A stretch of DNA of 64,000 nucleotides from Marinobacter sp. ANT_B65 (lineage in GTDB: Bacteria > Pseudomonadota > Gammaproteobacteria > Pseudomonadales > Oleiphilaceae). The stretch spans positions 990,895 to 1,054,894 of the forward strand of contig NZ_NXGV01000001.1 in NCBI RefSeq assembly GCF_002407605.1, given 5' to 3'. Below are positions 9,494 to 18,469 of this stretch, in pieces; the stretch's first letter is position 1; each line of letters starts with the position of its first letter. The position numbers were made by a program, and so were the translations under genes. Under the pieces are notes generated by a model, which was given only the letters and a program-made list of their open reading frames with translations, did no database searches and was not told the origin of the DNA.

Positions 9494-9850
9494 ATGGTTG
9501 ATACACCACACCTTGATGAAGAAGCTTTGGCAGAGCTCAGAGAGGTCATGGAGGATGAGTTCCCGATACTGATCGAGACCTATCTCATGGATTCGAAAGA
9601 GCGGGTTGAAAGCCTGAAAGAAGCTGTGGCGAACGAGGATTCAGATGCTTTTGCGAAAACCGCTCACAGCTTCAAGGGCAGTAGCATCAATATCGGAGCC
9701 CCTCGCCTTGGAGAGCTTTGCCTGAAAGCAGAACGAGTCGGTCAGAGTGAAAAGCTGGACGAGGCTCCTGCTGTCATTGAAGACATTGATGCAGAATTTC
9801 AAAGAGTTACCGAGGCATTTCATTCCCTGATAGGCCGCAGTGTCGGATAA
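9494..9850 (+). CDS. Histidine phosphotransfer protein, HptB-like
   Basis: A single Hpt four-helix domain of 118 residues with the phospho-accepting histidine at H58 in AHSFKGSSINIGA. The ATG at 9494 follows an AGGAG-containing stretch near 9476; the frame is open 78 bases upstream into the previous gene but that part looks unrelated. In Pseudomonas HptB collects phosphate from hybrid kinases including RetS and passes it to HsbR. Adjacency to an HsbR-like gene supports the same role. The donor kinases are not in this window. Confidence 0.85.
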   Translation: MVDTPHLDEEALAELREVMEDEFPILIETYLMDSKERVESLKEAVANEDSDAFAKTAHSFKGSSINIGAPRLGELCLKAERVGQSEKLDEAPAVIEDIDAEFQRVTEAFHSLIGRSVG

Positions 9851-9894
9851 ATATGTAAGGTGGTAACAAACTCCCGCAAGGTTGAGTGTGTGAA

Positions 9895-9910
9895 TGGCAT
9901 CGCTTTTGCA
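9895..9910 (+). promoter_or_regulatory. Sigma-54 promoter of fliK
   Basis: TGGCATCGCTTTTGCA has GG at 9896-9897 and GC at 9908-9909, exactly ten bases apart, and matches the RpoN consensus TGGCAY-N5-TTGCA throughout. It is 82 bases before the fliK ATG, in the gap after the Hpt gene. Confidence 0.85.
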
Positions 9911-9991
9911 GTTGTTTCGGAAATAGCCTGAATTTCAGCCCTGAAACGGACTGAACAGTGGGCTACCGATTAAAAGCGGCAAGAGGTTGCC

Positions 9992-11116
9992 ATGGCACAG
10001 ATGGTTCTTCCCCAAACTCAGGTGCCCGGAATCCAGAACGATCCCGGCGTATCAAAACCCGGTTCCGATCGAGAGAATGATATCGGTGAAAGCCGGTATG
10101 AATCTGTCTCTCGTGCGGAGCAAAAACGTGTCGATCAGCGGAAAACTGACGCCAGAAACTCTGAAGAACAGGACCAGGCGCAATCAGCAACCGAGGCTGA
10201 GCCGGCCCGGAAAAACGATCAATCGGGCGAGGCTGATAACAAAGTTGCTGCGACTGAAGGCGAAACGGTCGGTGATGAAGTAACAGGAAAGGAAAATGTC
10301 GCGGAGGTAGCTCTCGAAATGGAAGCCACTGCGACTCCGCTGACCTTTGCAGAGTTGCAGGCTCTGTTGTTGCCTGTAACCGGGCAAACTGCTGTGGCAG
10401 GTAGTGTTGCCAATAATCCTGCCGCAATTCCGGGTGCTGGACTTTTTGCTGGACTTGTCGGGAGTAAGCCCGGCACTGACGGTGTGAATGCAGGGTCGCA
10501 AATAACCGACGGCCTGCTGTCGGCCACCGGCGAGAAAGCCGGCGCCCTGAGCTCTTCCAGCCTGCTGACAGGTACCCGCTTTGAAGCCACCATGGAGCTG
10601 GTTTCTCAACAGGGCATTGGAAATTCCGCCAGTAAGCTGACGGCAGAAGCGCAGGTGCCCCTGAGGAGCTACGCGACATCGGTCGATGTTCCTGTAAACC
10701 ATGCCGAGTGGGGGGACAAGTTGATGGGGAAACTCAGTTGGCTGACAGCCAAAAATCTTTCTGTGGCCGAGATCCATCTCACCCCGCCTGATATGGGGCC
10801 AATGGAAGTTCGGGTTCGCGTTCATAATGACCAGGCTAATATCACTGTTCATGCGGCTAACCCGGTAGTGCGGGATCAACTGGAGCTGCATTCCCATCGT
10901 TTGCGCGACATGTTGGGTGAACAAGGTCTTTCTCTGGCCCAGTTTGATGTTTCTGACAACGCGCGGAACCAGCACGGGGGGCAGGGTACAGGTGAAGGTG
11001 ATGGCTCATCTTCTGGCGCGGGCACTGAGCTCTCTGCTGCCGAAAACAGTGACGCGGAGGCTCAGGGGGGCAGTCTTGACCTGAGCTGGAACGGCGCTGT
11101 TGACATTTTTGCCTGA
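9992..11116 (+). CDS. fliK: Flagellar hook-length control protein FliK
   Basis: Exported ruler protein that measures the hook and switches FlhB from hook to filament substrates. It has 374 residues with a low-complexity, disordered N-terminal 230 residues rich in Ala, Gly, Glu, Ser and Thr, then the conserved compact domain (LSVAEIHLTPPDMGPMEVRV, HRLRDMLGEQGLSLAQFDV), and a Gly/Ser-rich tail. GAGG lies just before the ATG. It has its own sigma-54 promoter, separate from the phosphorelay genes upstream. Confidence 0.93.
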   Translation: MAQMVLPQTQVPGIQNDPGVSKPGSDRENDIGESRYESVSRAEQKRVDQRKTDARNSEEQDQAQSATEAEPARKNDQSGEADNKVAATEGETVGDEVTGKENVAEVALEMEATATPLTFAELQALLLPVTGQTAVAGSVANNPAAIPGAGLFAGLVGSKPGTDGVNAGSQITDGLLSATGEKAGALSSSSLLTGTRFEATMELVSQQGIGNSASKLTAEAQVPLRSYATSVDVPVNHAEWGDKLMGKLSWLTAKNLSVAEIHLTPPDMGPMEVRVRVHNDQANITVHAANPVVRDQLELHSHRLRDMLGEQGLSLAQFDVSDNARNQHGGQGTGEGDGSSSGAGTELSAAENSDAEAQGGSLDLSWNGAVDIFA

Positions 11117-11200
11117 GCGCCTGCGTCATTTCTGTGGGCATTCCTTTCCAATCTGCTTTGCCCATCCTTTCATGCAACGCTAAACTGCGGTTCTGAGCGG

Positions 11201-11227
11201 AAGGGTTGGGCCTTTTGGCCCGCCCTT
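11201..11227. repeat. Hairpin between fliK and fliL overlapping the fliL promoter
   Basis: The arms at 11201-11212 and 11217-11227 pair as GGGCC/GGCCC, then a wobble and a bulge, then AAGGG/CCCTT, around a TTTT loop. Only three T residues follow, so as a terminator of fliK it would be weak. The right arm contains the -24 element of the fliL sigma-54 promoter. Confidence 0.5.
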
Positions 11228-11231
11228 TGCA
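11216..11231 (+). promoter_or_regulatory. Sigma-54 promoter of the fliL operon
   Basis: TGGCCCGCCCTTTGCA carries GG at 11217-11218 and GC at 11229-11230 with N10 between, and a good -12 TTTGCA. It lies 61 bases before the fliL start codon. Confidence 0.78.
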
Positions 11232-11291
11232 GTCAATCTGTAAAGGTCATGGAAAAGAGCTTCCACTGACGGATTTCTGGCGAAAAACACT

Positions 11292-11801
11292 ATGGCAGAA
11301 AATAACGCACCTGCGGCAGCACCGGCCAAGAAAGGTAAACTGAAACTGATTATCCTGGTAACGCTGGTGGTCGTATTGGCGATCGCCTTGTCTGTTGCGG
11401 GCACCTTGTGGTTTCTTGGGGGCGGGTTGCCCGGAATGGGTGAGGATCCGGCAGGCCAGAATGATGTTGCGGTCGAGACTTTTACTCCGAGCGCTTATCT
11501 GGAAATTGAAAAGGCCCTGGTCACGACGGTGCAGAGTGAAGGGCGCCAGCGTTATGCTCAGGCATACGTAGCTCTGGGCGCAACGAACGCTCAGGCGCTC
11601 TCGGCAGCACAGCTGCATATGCCTCTGATCAAGAGCCAGTTGGTTATGGTGCTTGGTAACAGTGATTTTACTGAGCTGCAGACACCGGAAGGCCGGAGGG
11701 CTCTGGTAGAGAGTATGCTTACAACGGTGAATCAGGTGCTGGAGCAGGAGGGCGAGCCCGGCGTCGATCAGGTGCTTTTGAGGAATTTTGTAGTGCAATA
11801 G
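11292..11801 (+). CDS. fliL: Flagellar basal body-associated protein FliL
   Basis: Inner-membrane protein that supports stator function around the motor. It has 169 residues: a short basic N-terminus, one membrane helix near residues 18-42 (KLIILVTLVVVLAIALSVAG), and a periplasmic domain ending RNFVVQ, the usual FliL C-terminus. First gene of the fliLMNOPQR-flhB operon. The ribosome site is poor, yet the start is the only ATG that keeps the family's N-terminus. Confidence 0.92.
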   Translation: MAENNAPAAAPAKKGKLKLIILVTLVVVLAIALSVAGTLWFLGGGLPGMGEDPAGQNDVAVETFTPSAYLEIEKALVTTVQSEGRQRYAQAYVALGATNAQALSAAQLHMPLIKSQLVMVLGNSDFTELQTPEGRRALVESMLTTVNQVLEQEGEPGVDQVLLRNFVVQ

Positions 11802-11826
11802 AGCTTGAAGTAGCGAGTTCAATAGA

Positions 11827-11840
11827 GCCCGGGCCCGGGC
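11827..11840. repeat. Perfect 14-base GC palindrome between fliL and fliM
   Basis: GCCCGGGCCCGGGC is its own reverse complement. Read as RNA it can fold a five-pair stem with a GGCC loop, followed by AAGG and five T residues. It may act as a partial attenuator or pause inside the operon, or be chance. Confidence 0.35.
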
Positions 11841-11866
11841 AAGGTTTTTCAGCGGCAGGACAAAGT

Positions 11867-12865
11867 ATGCAGGATTTACTGTCACAGGATGAAATTGATG
11901 CGCTCCTCCACGGCGTGGATGACGGTGACATTGATACTTATGAAGACGCTGACGAAACCGGCGTAAAATCATACGATCTTGCCAGCCAGGATCGTATCGT
12001 CCGCGGTCGGATGCCCACGCTGGAGATGATCAACGAGCGATTTGCCCGTTATACCCGTATCAGTCTATTCAACCTTCTGCGCCGCAATGCGGATGTCTCT
12101 ACCGGCGGCGTGCAGATCATGAAGTTCGGCGAATACGTCCATACGCTGTATGTGCCAACCAGCCTGAATCTATGCAAGGTTCGTCCGTTGCGGGGGACAT
12201 CCCTGTTTGTTCTGGATGCAAAGCTGGTGTTCAAACTGGTTGATAATTTTTTCGGCGGTGAGGGGCGGCACGCAAAGATCGAGGGTCGGGAGTTTACGCC
12301 CACCGAAAATCGCATAGTACAGATGGTGCTTAACCAGGTCTTCAACGACATGCAGGAAGCCTGGCAAGCGGTTATCAAAATAGATTTTGACTACCTCAGT
12401 TCCGAGGTAAACCCTGCCATGGCCAATATCGTCAGCCCCAGTGAGGTGGTTGTGGTCAGCACCTTCCATATTGAACTGGATGGTGGCGGGGGTGAGCTGC
12501 ACTTTGCTTTACCATATTCAATGATTGAGCCGATCCGGGATGTGCTTGATGCCGGAGTACAAAGTGACGTTGATGATGTGGACGAGCGTTGGGTCAATGC
12601 ATTGCAGGAAGACATCAAAGAGGTGGATGTTCCTGTCAATACTACCGTTTGCAGGCGCAGAATTTCTCTGCGGGACGTCGCCAAACTGAAAGCCGGCGAT
12701 ATTATTCCGGTGGAGGTACCTGAATATCTGACAGTCACCGCCAATGGCGTGCCGATATACAAGGCAACCATGGGAACCCGGGACGGAAAACTGGCGCTTA
12801 GAATCCATGAGCGGGCGACACGGCCCAAGTTAAAAAAACAACTGAAGGTAGGACGCAATGGCTGA
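11867..12865 (+). CDS. fliM: Flagellar motor switch protein FliM
   Basis: C-ring protein that binds phosphorylated CheY. The first 16 residues (MQDLLSQDEIDALLHG) are the conserved CheY-P-binding peptide. The middle CheC-like domain runs from about residue 45 to 240, and the C-terminal SpoA domain (VEVPEYLTVTANGVPIYKA) meets FliN. The 332 residues are of normal length. It overlaps fliN by eight bases. Confidence 0.97.
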   Translation: MQDLLSQDEIDALLHGVDDGDIDTYEDADETGVKSYDLASQDRIVRGRMPTLEMINERFARYTRISLFNLLRRNADVSTGGVQIMKFGEYVHTLYVPTSLNLCKVRPLRGTSLFVLDAKLVFKLVDNFFGGEGRHAKIEGREFTPTENRIVQMVLNQVFNDMQEAWQAVIKIDFDYLSSEVNPAMANIVSPSEVVVVSTFHIELDGGGGELHFALPYSMIEPIRDVLDAGVQSDVDDVDERWVNALQEDIKEVDVPVNTTVCRRRISLRDVAKLKAGDIIPVEVPEYLTVTANGVPIYKATMGTRDGKLALRIHERATRPKLKKQLKVGRNG

Positions 12866-13361
12866 CGACAACAAAGACGGTCAGGAGCTGAGCGAGGACG
12901 AAAAACTGGCAGCCGAATGGGAGGCTGCCATGGAAGAAACTGGTGAAGAGGCTACTGAAGAGGCCCAGGGTGATGAGTGGGCCCAGGCCATGGAAGAAGC
13001 TGGTGAAGATGGCGGTGAATCCGCAGATAATGGCGTTCGCTCTGCGCCCATGGAAGATTTTGGTCAGTCCTCCCTGGCTACCGAGGGTAGCGGGCCGCCA
13101 CCAGATCTTGATGTGATTCTGGATATTCCCGTCAGCATTTCGATGGAGGTGGGTAATACCCAGATACCTATCCGTAACCTTCTGCAGCTGAACCAGGGCT
13201 CAGTTATCGAACTGGACAGGCTGGCAGGTGAACCATTGGATGTGCTGGTTAACGGTACGCTCATTGCTCACGGTGAGGTGGTTATGGTTAACGAAAAGTT
13301 CGGTATCCGCCTGACCGATGTGATCAGCCCGGGCGAACGCATCAAACGGCTGCAGAAATAG
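12858..13361 (+). CDS. fliN: Flagellar motor switch protein FliN
   Basis: Lower C-ring component that also docks FliH. The conserved SpoA domain occupies the last 85 residues (LDVILDIPVSISMEVG ... GEVVMVNEKFGIRLTDVISP). The first 80 residues are an unusually acidic extension that includes two similar units (EWEAAMEETGEE and EWAQAMEEAGED). Such an extension is common in Pseudomonas-type FliN but makes the protein longer than the enteric one. One base separates its stop from the fliO start. Confidence 0.95.
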   Translation: MADDNKDGQELSEDEKLAAEWEAAMEETGEEATEEAQGDEWAQAMEEAGEDGGESADNGVRSAPMEDFGQSSLATEGSGPPPDLDVILDIPVSISMEVGNTQIPIRNLLQLNQGSVIELDRLAGEPLDVLVNGTLIAHGEVVMVNEKFGIRLTDVISPGERIKRLQK

Positions 13362-13362
13362 A

Positions 13363-13806
13363 ATGCGGATCAAAACCTCTGGATTGTCACTTCTGTTTCT
13401 GGTGATGCCAGCTTTTGCCGAAGAAACAGCAAAAGCGACAACGGGCGCTCCGGGCAGGGCGCCGGACACGCTCGGCACCCTGCTCAGCCTTGGGGTTGGC
13501 CTGGTTGCAGTGATCGCAGTCATATACGGTTGTGCCTGGATTATCCGCCGGATGAACGGCATGACGGGCATGAACAATAATGCGATCAAGGTTGTTTCCG
13601 TAATGGCCATTGGCGCTCGCGAGCGTATTGCGCTCATAGAAGTGGGGGGGCAACAGATTCTTCTGGGTATTACCCCATCGGCCATCCGCACGCTGCAGGT
13701 CTTTGAAGAGCCGGTTGTGGATGCGGGCAACCCGAATACCGGCGATTTTGCCCGGCGACTGCAGAGCATGATCGGCAAATCCTGGACAGCCCCGGACAAG
13801 GAATGA
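13363..13806 (+). CDS. fliO: Flagellar export apparatus assembly protein FliO
   Basis: FliO helps assemble the FliP ring of the export gate and is poorly conserved. The 147 residues have an N-terminal signal-like segment ([14 protein letters not shown]), a membrane helix near 36-56 ([20 protein letters not shown]) and a cytoplasmic domain with [20 protein letters not shown], the conserved FliO motif. The position between fliN and fliP supports the name. Confidence 0.9.
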   Translation: MRIKTSGLSLLFLVMPAFAEETAKATTGAPGRAPDTLGTLLSLGVGLVAVIAVIYGCAWIIRRMNGMTGMNNNAIKVVSVMAIGARERIALIEVGGQQILLGITPSAIRTLQVFEEPVVDAGNPNTGDFARRLQSMIGKSWTAPDKE

Positions 13807-14579
13807 ACAGGCCCATGATAGTGGCAACGCTGAAACGATTTATTCCGCTGGCGGTTATGCTTGGGGGCCTGCTCTGGGCGCCACTGTCGTTTGCGGATCT
13901 GCCCGGTATTCCCGCCTTCACGGTTCAGCCCGGGGAAGGGGAAGGAACCCAGGAATACACGGTAACTCTGCAGATTCTGGCGTTGATGACCGCGCTGACA
14001 TTTCTGCCTGCCATGTTGATGATGATGACTTCCTTTACCCGCATCATCGTTGTGTTTGCGATTCTGCGTCAGGCGCTGGGCCTGCAGGCAACACCTTCAA
14101 ACCAGATACTCCTTGGCCTCGCTCTTTTTCTCACTATTTTCATCATGAAACCGGTACTGGAAGAAGCGAATCAGGTTGGACTGCAGCCATATCTTCAGGA
14201 AGAGGTCACTTCACTCGAAGCTGTGGCTCTGGCTAGTGAACCCTTCAAGAAGTTCATGCTGGAGCAGACCCGGGAAGATGACCTTGCGCTGTTTATGCGT
14301 ATTGCTGATGTTCAGTATGACACGGCACAGGATGTCTCTTTCTGGATACTGATGCCTGCGTTTGTGACCAGCGAGCTCAAAACTGCATTTCAGATAGGGT
14401 TTATCCTGTTTATTCCGTTTCTGATTCTCGACATGGTTGTTGCCAGTGTTCTGATGGCAATGGGTATGATGATGTTGTCACCTATCATTATCTCGTTGCC
14501 ATTCAAGATTATGCTGTTTGTTCTGGTGGACGGCTGGGCTCTGATTATGGGCACTCTTGCCGCCAGTTATGGGATATAG
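13803..14579 (+). CDS. fliP: Flagellar export gate protein FliP
   Basis: Core gate subunit, five copies per export channel. It has 258 residues with a cleavable leader (ending [10 protein letters not shown]), then four membrane helices. Conserved family sequence is plain: [42 protein letters not shown] (in part), [16 protein letters not shown]. The start overlaps the fliO stop. Confidence 0.96.
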   Translation: MNRPMIVATLKRFIPLAVMLGGLLWAPLSFADLPGIPAFTVQPGEGEGTQEYTVTLQILALMTALTFLPAMLMMMTSFTRIIVVFAILRQALGLQATPSNQILLGLALFLTIFIMKPVLEEANQVGLQPYLQEEVTSLEAVALASEPFKKFMLEQTREDDLALFMRIADVQYDTAQDVSFWILMPAFVTSELKTAFQIGFILFIPFLILDMVVASVLMAMGMMMLSPIIISLPFKIMLFVLVDGWALIMGTLAASYGI

Positions 14580-14588
14580 GAGGAAGCC

Positions 14589-14858
14589 ATGACTCCGGAA
14601 ACCGTTATCGATATCGTGCGGGAAGCCCTGTGGATGATCGTTCTTCTGGCCTCGGTGATTATCGGGCCAGGATTGGTGATCGGTCTTGTGGTGAGTACAT
14701 TTCAGGCGGCCACCCAGATCAATGAACAAACGCTTAGTTTCCTGCCGCGTCTGCTGGTTACGCTCATTGTTATTATTGTGATGGGGCCATGGATGCTTAC
14801 CAAACTTCTGGATCATGCACACCGGTTGATATCCAGCATTCCTTTCCTGATCGGCTGA
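14589..14858 (+). CDS. fliQ: Flagellar export gate protein FliQ
   Basis: Small gate subunit with two membrane helices. The 89 residues begin MTPETVIDIVREALWMI and contain GLVVSTFQAATQINEQTLSF, the conserved FliQ loop. GGAGG lies directly before the ATG. Confidence 0.96.
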   Translation: MTPETVIDIVREALWMIVLLASVIIGPGLVIGLVVSTFQAATQINEQTLSFLPRLLVTLIVIIVMGPWMLTKLLDHAHRLISSIPFLIG

Positions 14859-14861
14859 CCC

Positions 14862-15647
14862 ATGATTCCTGCAGAAATCAGTGCAGACCTGCTTGGGCAA
14901 TGGGTCGGGCAGCACCTCTGGCCGTTGTTCCGCCTGGCCAGCTTTCTGATGGTCATCCCTATTTTCGGTACTCAACTGGTGCCGGCCCGTGTACGCCTGG
15001 GTCTGGCTCTGTTAATGACTATACTGATTGTGCCCATGATCCCCGAAGTGCCACAGGTTGAAGCCCTGAGTGCCGACGCTGTGATTATAACCTTGCAGCA
15101 GATACTGATTGGCGTAGGTATGGGGTTTGCACTAACGGCCCTCTGGCAACTGTTTGTTATCGCTGGCCAGATGATTGCCATGCAAATGGGGCTGGGCTTC
15201 GCATCCATGGTTGACCCTGCCAATGGCGTCAACGTGCCTGTGCTGGCCCAGATCTACACAATTACGGTCACCTTGTTGTTCCTTGCCATGAATGGTCATC
15301 TGGTGGCGTTTGAAGTATTCATCGAAAGCTTCCGCACACTGCCCATCGGAATGGAGGGGCTGGGGCAATCGGGTGTCTGGGCGCTGGCGCATCGCATAAG
15401 CTGGATGTTCACCTCAGCTATGTTGCTGGCACTGCCAGCGGTAACCGCTGTACTCATCGTGAGCATATCCTTCGGTGTGATGACCCGGGCGGCACCCCAG
15501 ATGAATATCTTCGCCCTGGGTTTCCCGATTGGCCTGATTTTTGGATTGTTTGCTATATGGGTGCTGCACGCCAATTTTCTGCCGCACTTCGAAGAGTACA
15601 CCCGGCAAACCTTTGAGTTTATGCGAAACCTTCAGGGGCAGCCGTAG
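14862..15647 (+). CDS. fliR: Flagellar export gate protein FliR
   Basis: Gate subunit that caps the FliP-FliQ helical assembly. It has 261 residues with six hydrophobic segments. The QMGLGFASMVDPANG loop and the closing FMRNL region are typical. The gene lies three bases after fliQ. Confidence 0.95.
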   Translation: MIPAEISADLLGQWVGQHLWPLFRLASFLMVIPIFGTQLVPARVRLGLALLMTILIVPMIPEVPQVEALSADAVIITLQQILIGVGMGFALTALWQLFVIAGQMIAMQMGLGFASMVDPANGVNVPVLAQIYTITVTLLFLAMNGHLVAFEVFIESFRTLPIGMEGLGQSGVWALAHRISWMFTSAMLLALPAVTAVLIVSISFGVMTRAAPQMNIFALGFPIGLIFGLFAIWVLHANFLPHFEEYTRQTFEFMRNLQGQP

Positions 15648-15679
15648 ACGAGCCCTGGCGACACCTCAAGAGTTAGAGC

Positions 15680-16816
15680 ATGGCAGACGACAACGACAAC
15701 AGTCAGGAAAAAACCGAAGAGGCCACCCCCCGAAGGCTTGAAAAAGCCCGGGAGGATGGCCAGACAGCCCGATCAAAAGAGCTGGCCACCATGGCCGTGT
15801 TGATTACCGGTGCTGGTGGTCTTCTGATTTTCGGAGCTCAGCTGGGCGCTGCAATGGAAGCCATCATGCGTGATGCCTTCACGCTGGAGCGCTCGGCCAT
15901 ATTCGATACCCGACACATGAGCATTCAGTTGATGGCTTCGGCTAAAGAAGCCGCGTGGGCTCTTTCACCAATTCTCGCGCTCCTCCTTATTGCCGCCATC
16001 GCCGGTTCTATTGGTATTGGCGGGCTGCTGTTCAGCGGCAAAGCCATTGCGCCCAAGCTCAGTCGCATGGACCCCATGAAGGGGCTTGGCAGAATGTTTT
16101 CCGCACGCTCCCTGATCGAACTGGTCAAGGCCATTGCCAAAGTCGGCCTGGTTATGACGTTGGCAATTCTCATCCTGGATATACGCACCGAAGACTTGCT
16201 TGCCATTGCCGAAGAGCCTGCGGTACCGGCTATGGAGCACGTACTCTGGACCCTGGGCTGGAGTTTCTTTCTGCTTTCCTGCGCTACTATCATCATTGCG
16301 GTAATCGACGTGCCATTCCAGATTTTTGATCATCAGAAAAAGCTGCGAATGACCAAACAGGAAGTCAAAGACGAATATAAAGATTCGGAAGGCAAGCCGG
16401 AGGTTAAAGGTAAAATTCGCCAGCTGCAGCGCGAAATGGCCCAGCGCCGCATGATGCAGGATGTGCCCACTGCCGATGTTGTTATCACCAACCCGACCCA
16501 TTATGCGGTTGCATTGAAGTATGACTCTGATTCCATGGCAGCGCCTGTTGTCGTTGCCAAGGGTAATGATGAAACTGCTTTCAAAATCATGGAAATTGCC
16601 CGTGAGCACAAGGTTGAAATTCTCCGTACGCCACCTCTTGCCCGTGCGGTTTATCACAACAGTGACATAGGCGACGAAATTCCGGATGGCTTGTATATGG
16701 CCATTGCTCAGGTGCTCGCCTACGTGTTCCAGCTTCGACAGTTCCGCAAGGGGCGTGGGCCCAAGCCCGGGATGCCTGATTTACCGATTCCTTCTGACCT
16801 GCGGCGGGATATTTAG
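15680..16816 (+). CDS. flhB: Flagellar export switch protein FlhB
   Basis: Substrate-specificity switch of the export gate. It has 378 residues, starting with the basic SQEKTEEATPRRLEKAREDG segment, four membrane helices, then the cytoplasmic domain. The self-cleavage site NPTH is at residues 271-274, so cleavage should occur between N271 and P272. The C-terminal half can be compared with the small paralogue at 36866-37207. Last gene of the fliL operon. Confidence 0.97.
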   Translation: MADDNDNSQEKTEEATPRRLEKAREDGQTARSKELATMAVLITGAGGLLIFGAQLGAAMEAIMRDAFTLERSAIFDTRHMSIQLMASAKEAAWALSPILALLLIAAIAGSIGIGGLLFSGKAIAPKLSRMDPMKGLGRMFSARSLIELVKAIAKVGLVMTLAILILDIRTEDLLAIAEEPAVPAMEHVLWTLGWSFFLLSCATIIIAVIDVPFQIFDHQKKLRMTKQEVKDEYKDSEGKPEVKGKIRQLQREMAQRRMMQDVPTADVVITNPTHYAVALKYDSDSMAAPVVVAKGNDETAFKIMEIAREHKVEILRTPPLARAVYHNSDIGDEIPDGLYMAIAQVLAYVFQLRQFRKGRGPKPGMPDLPIPSDLRRDI

Positions 16817-17210
16817 TTTGGTCCCTAGCTTTCTGGTTTTGGGGGAGGAGTGATGGTGGGTGGCCTTTTCAGGACACGCTACGAGCCCATCCATGGGGGC
16901 TTGACGGTGGCCGTCCTTGGCCACCGACAGTCCTGAAAAGGCCACCCACCACCACTCGGTAGACCTCACGATGTCGCTAAAGCCTAAGCGCATAATTGTT
17001 GAGTGGTTGTAGTTTTGTTGGATATCTGAGGCTGAATCCACTGCTTTCAACACAGGGATTTTGTAGTTGCGGTATCTCGAAAGTTGAACAGCAGGGGTTC
17101 TGCGCGCCTGCAACTATCGAATTTTCAGGCTACAAGCAGAGGGTAAGTGTTGAGAGGGGAGCATCGCCACCAGTGCCCGAAGACACCAGTGGCTGGCATT
17201 AACGTTTTAG
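16817..17210. other. Gene-free gap between convergent flhB and uraA
   Basis: About 390 bases with no credible gene. The left third holds a large structured inverted repeat (16855-16950). The right part is AT-richer and has no clear promoter, since both flanking genes end here. Confidence 0.6.
16855..16950. repeat. Large imperfect-loop inverted repeat, possible dispersed intergenic element
   Basis: The outer arms 16855-16875 and 16930-16950 are perfect 21-base inverted copies (starting GGTGGGTGGCC). Inside, GGTGGCC (16906-16912) pairs with GGCCACC (16919-16925), forming a second hairpin. The whole folds into a branched structure of 96 bases between two convergent genes. It could serve as a two-way transcription stop or be a REP-like element. 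I recall similar sequences in marine gammaproteobacteria, but that cannot be checked here. Confidence 0.75.
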
Positions 17211-18467
17211 TCAGTCTTCTTTGTGCTCGTAAATAGCCTTACCCCAGGCTTCGCGGCTGCCCGGGAGTACCAGGTTCAGAACGATCGCAGCTACCGCACA
17301 CAGGGCGATACCTTCAAGGTGGCCCAGAACCATGCCGCCGATGCCGAACACCAGAGTTACACCCACGATAACCAGATTCCGAGCCTGGGAAAGATCCACC
17401 TGGTGGCGGATCAGCGTATTCAGACCAACTACTGCAATGGAACCGAACAGCAGGCACAGAATGCCACCCATAACCGGTACCGGAATCGTCTGAAGAACTG
17501 CACCGAACTTACCTACAAAGGCCAGTACGATGGCCGTGCAGGCGGCCCACCACATCACCTTCGGGTTGAAGTTGCGGGTCAGCATGACCGCTCCGGTAAC
17601 TTCAGAGTAGGTGGTGTTGGGTGGTCCACCCAGTAAGGCTGCCGCACTGGTGGCCAGGCCGTCACCCAGCAGAGTGCGGTGGAGGCCAGGCTTTTCCAGA
17701 TAATTTTTGCGGGTAACATTGCCAATCGCCAGAATGTCGCCGATATGCTCTATGGCTGGAGCAATCGCAACAGGAATCATGAACAGTATTGCTCCCCAGC
17801 TGAACGCCGGAGCCACAAAGTTCGGAACCGCAAGCCAGGCAGCCTGCTGAATGGGGGTGGTATCAACAATGCCTGCAAACGCAGACAGGATATAGCCGAC
17901 AATCACACCAAACATGATAGGAATAAGGCGGAAGATACCCCTGGACCAGACTGAAGCGATAATGGTGACGGTCAGCGAGGTCATCGCAATCCATAGCGCT
18001 ATGTTCTCAGGGACCAGTTGAATGCTGCCATCGCCGGCGCGGCCGGAAGCCATGTGAACCGCAACAGGGGCAAGTCCCAGTCCAATCACCATGATAACCG
18101 GACCGATAACCACCGGGGGCAGAAGGCGTGTTACAAACCCGGTGCCGCGCATGCGTATCGCACCGCTGAGGAGGACATAGAGAATACCCGCTGCCATCAG
18201 GCCGCCCAGGGTTTCCTCCAGCCCGAACTTGCCCTTGGAAGCAATAACCGGCGCGATGAACGCAAAAGATGAGGCCAGGAAAATCGGAATCTGACCACCG
18301 GTCACAATGTGGAAGATCAGCGTGCCCAAACCTGCGGTAAAGAGAGCTACATTGGGGTCAAGGCCGGTGATAAGCGGCATCAGCACCAGAGCGCCGAAGG
18401 CTACCAGAAGCATCTGGGAGCCGGCAATTGCCTGTTTCCAGACGGGATCCCTGGAATGGTCTTCCAT
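17211..18467 (-). CDS. uraA: Uracil-xanthine permease (NCS2 family), UraA-like
   Basis: Proton-linked nucleobase importer of the inner membrane. From the ATG at 18467 it has 418 residues and about 12-14 hydrophobic segments. Family signatures include [17 protein letters not shown] helix sequence, [21 protein letters not shown] and the [16 protein letters not shown] loop. The longer frame upstream lies inside upp. The start follows the upp stop by two bases, so upp and uraA form one operon for uracil uptake and salvage. Confidence 0.93.
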   Translation of the reverse strand: MEDHSRDPVWKQAIAGSQMLLVAFGALVLMPLITGLDPNVALFTAGLGTLIFHIVTGGQIPIFLASSFAFIAPVIASKGKFGLEETLGGLMAAGILYVLLSGAIRMRGTGFVTRLLPPVVIGPVIMVIGLGLAPVAVHMASGRAGDGSIQLVPENIALWIAMTSLTVTIIASVWSRGIFRLIPIMFGVIVGYILSAFAGIVDTTPIQQAAWLAVPNFVAPAFSWGAILFMIPVAIAPAIEHIGDILAIGNVTRKNYLEKPGLHRTLLGDGLATSAAALLGGPPNTTYSEVTGAVMLTRNFNPKVMWWAACTAIVLAFVGKFGAVLQTIPVPVMGGILCLLFGSIAVVGLNTLIRHQVDLSQARNLVIVGVTLVFGIGGMVLGHLEGIALCAVAAIVLNLVLPGSREAWGKAIYEHKED

Positions 18468-18469
18468 AA

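Noticed and set aside
9963..10975. Two long antisense frames opposite fliK
   Set aside because: Low-complexity GC-rich fliK produces open frames on the other strand; no start signals and no likeness to proteins.
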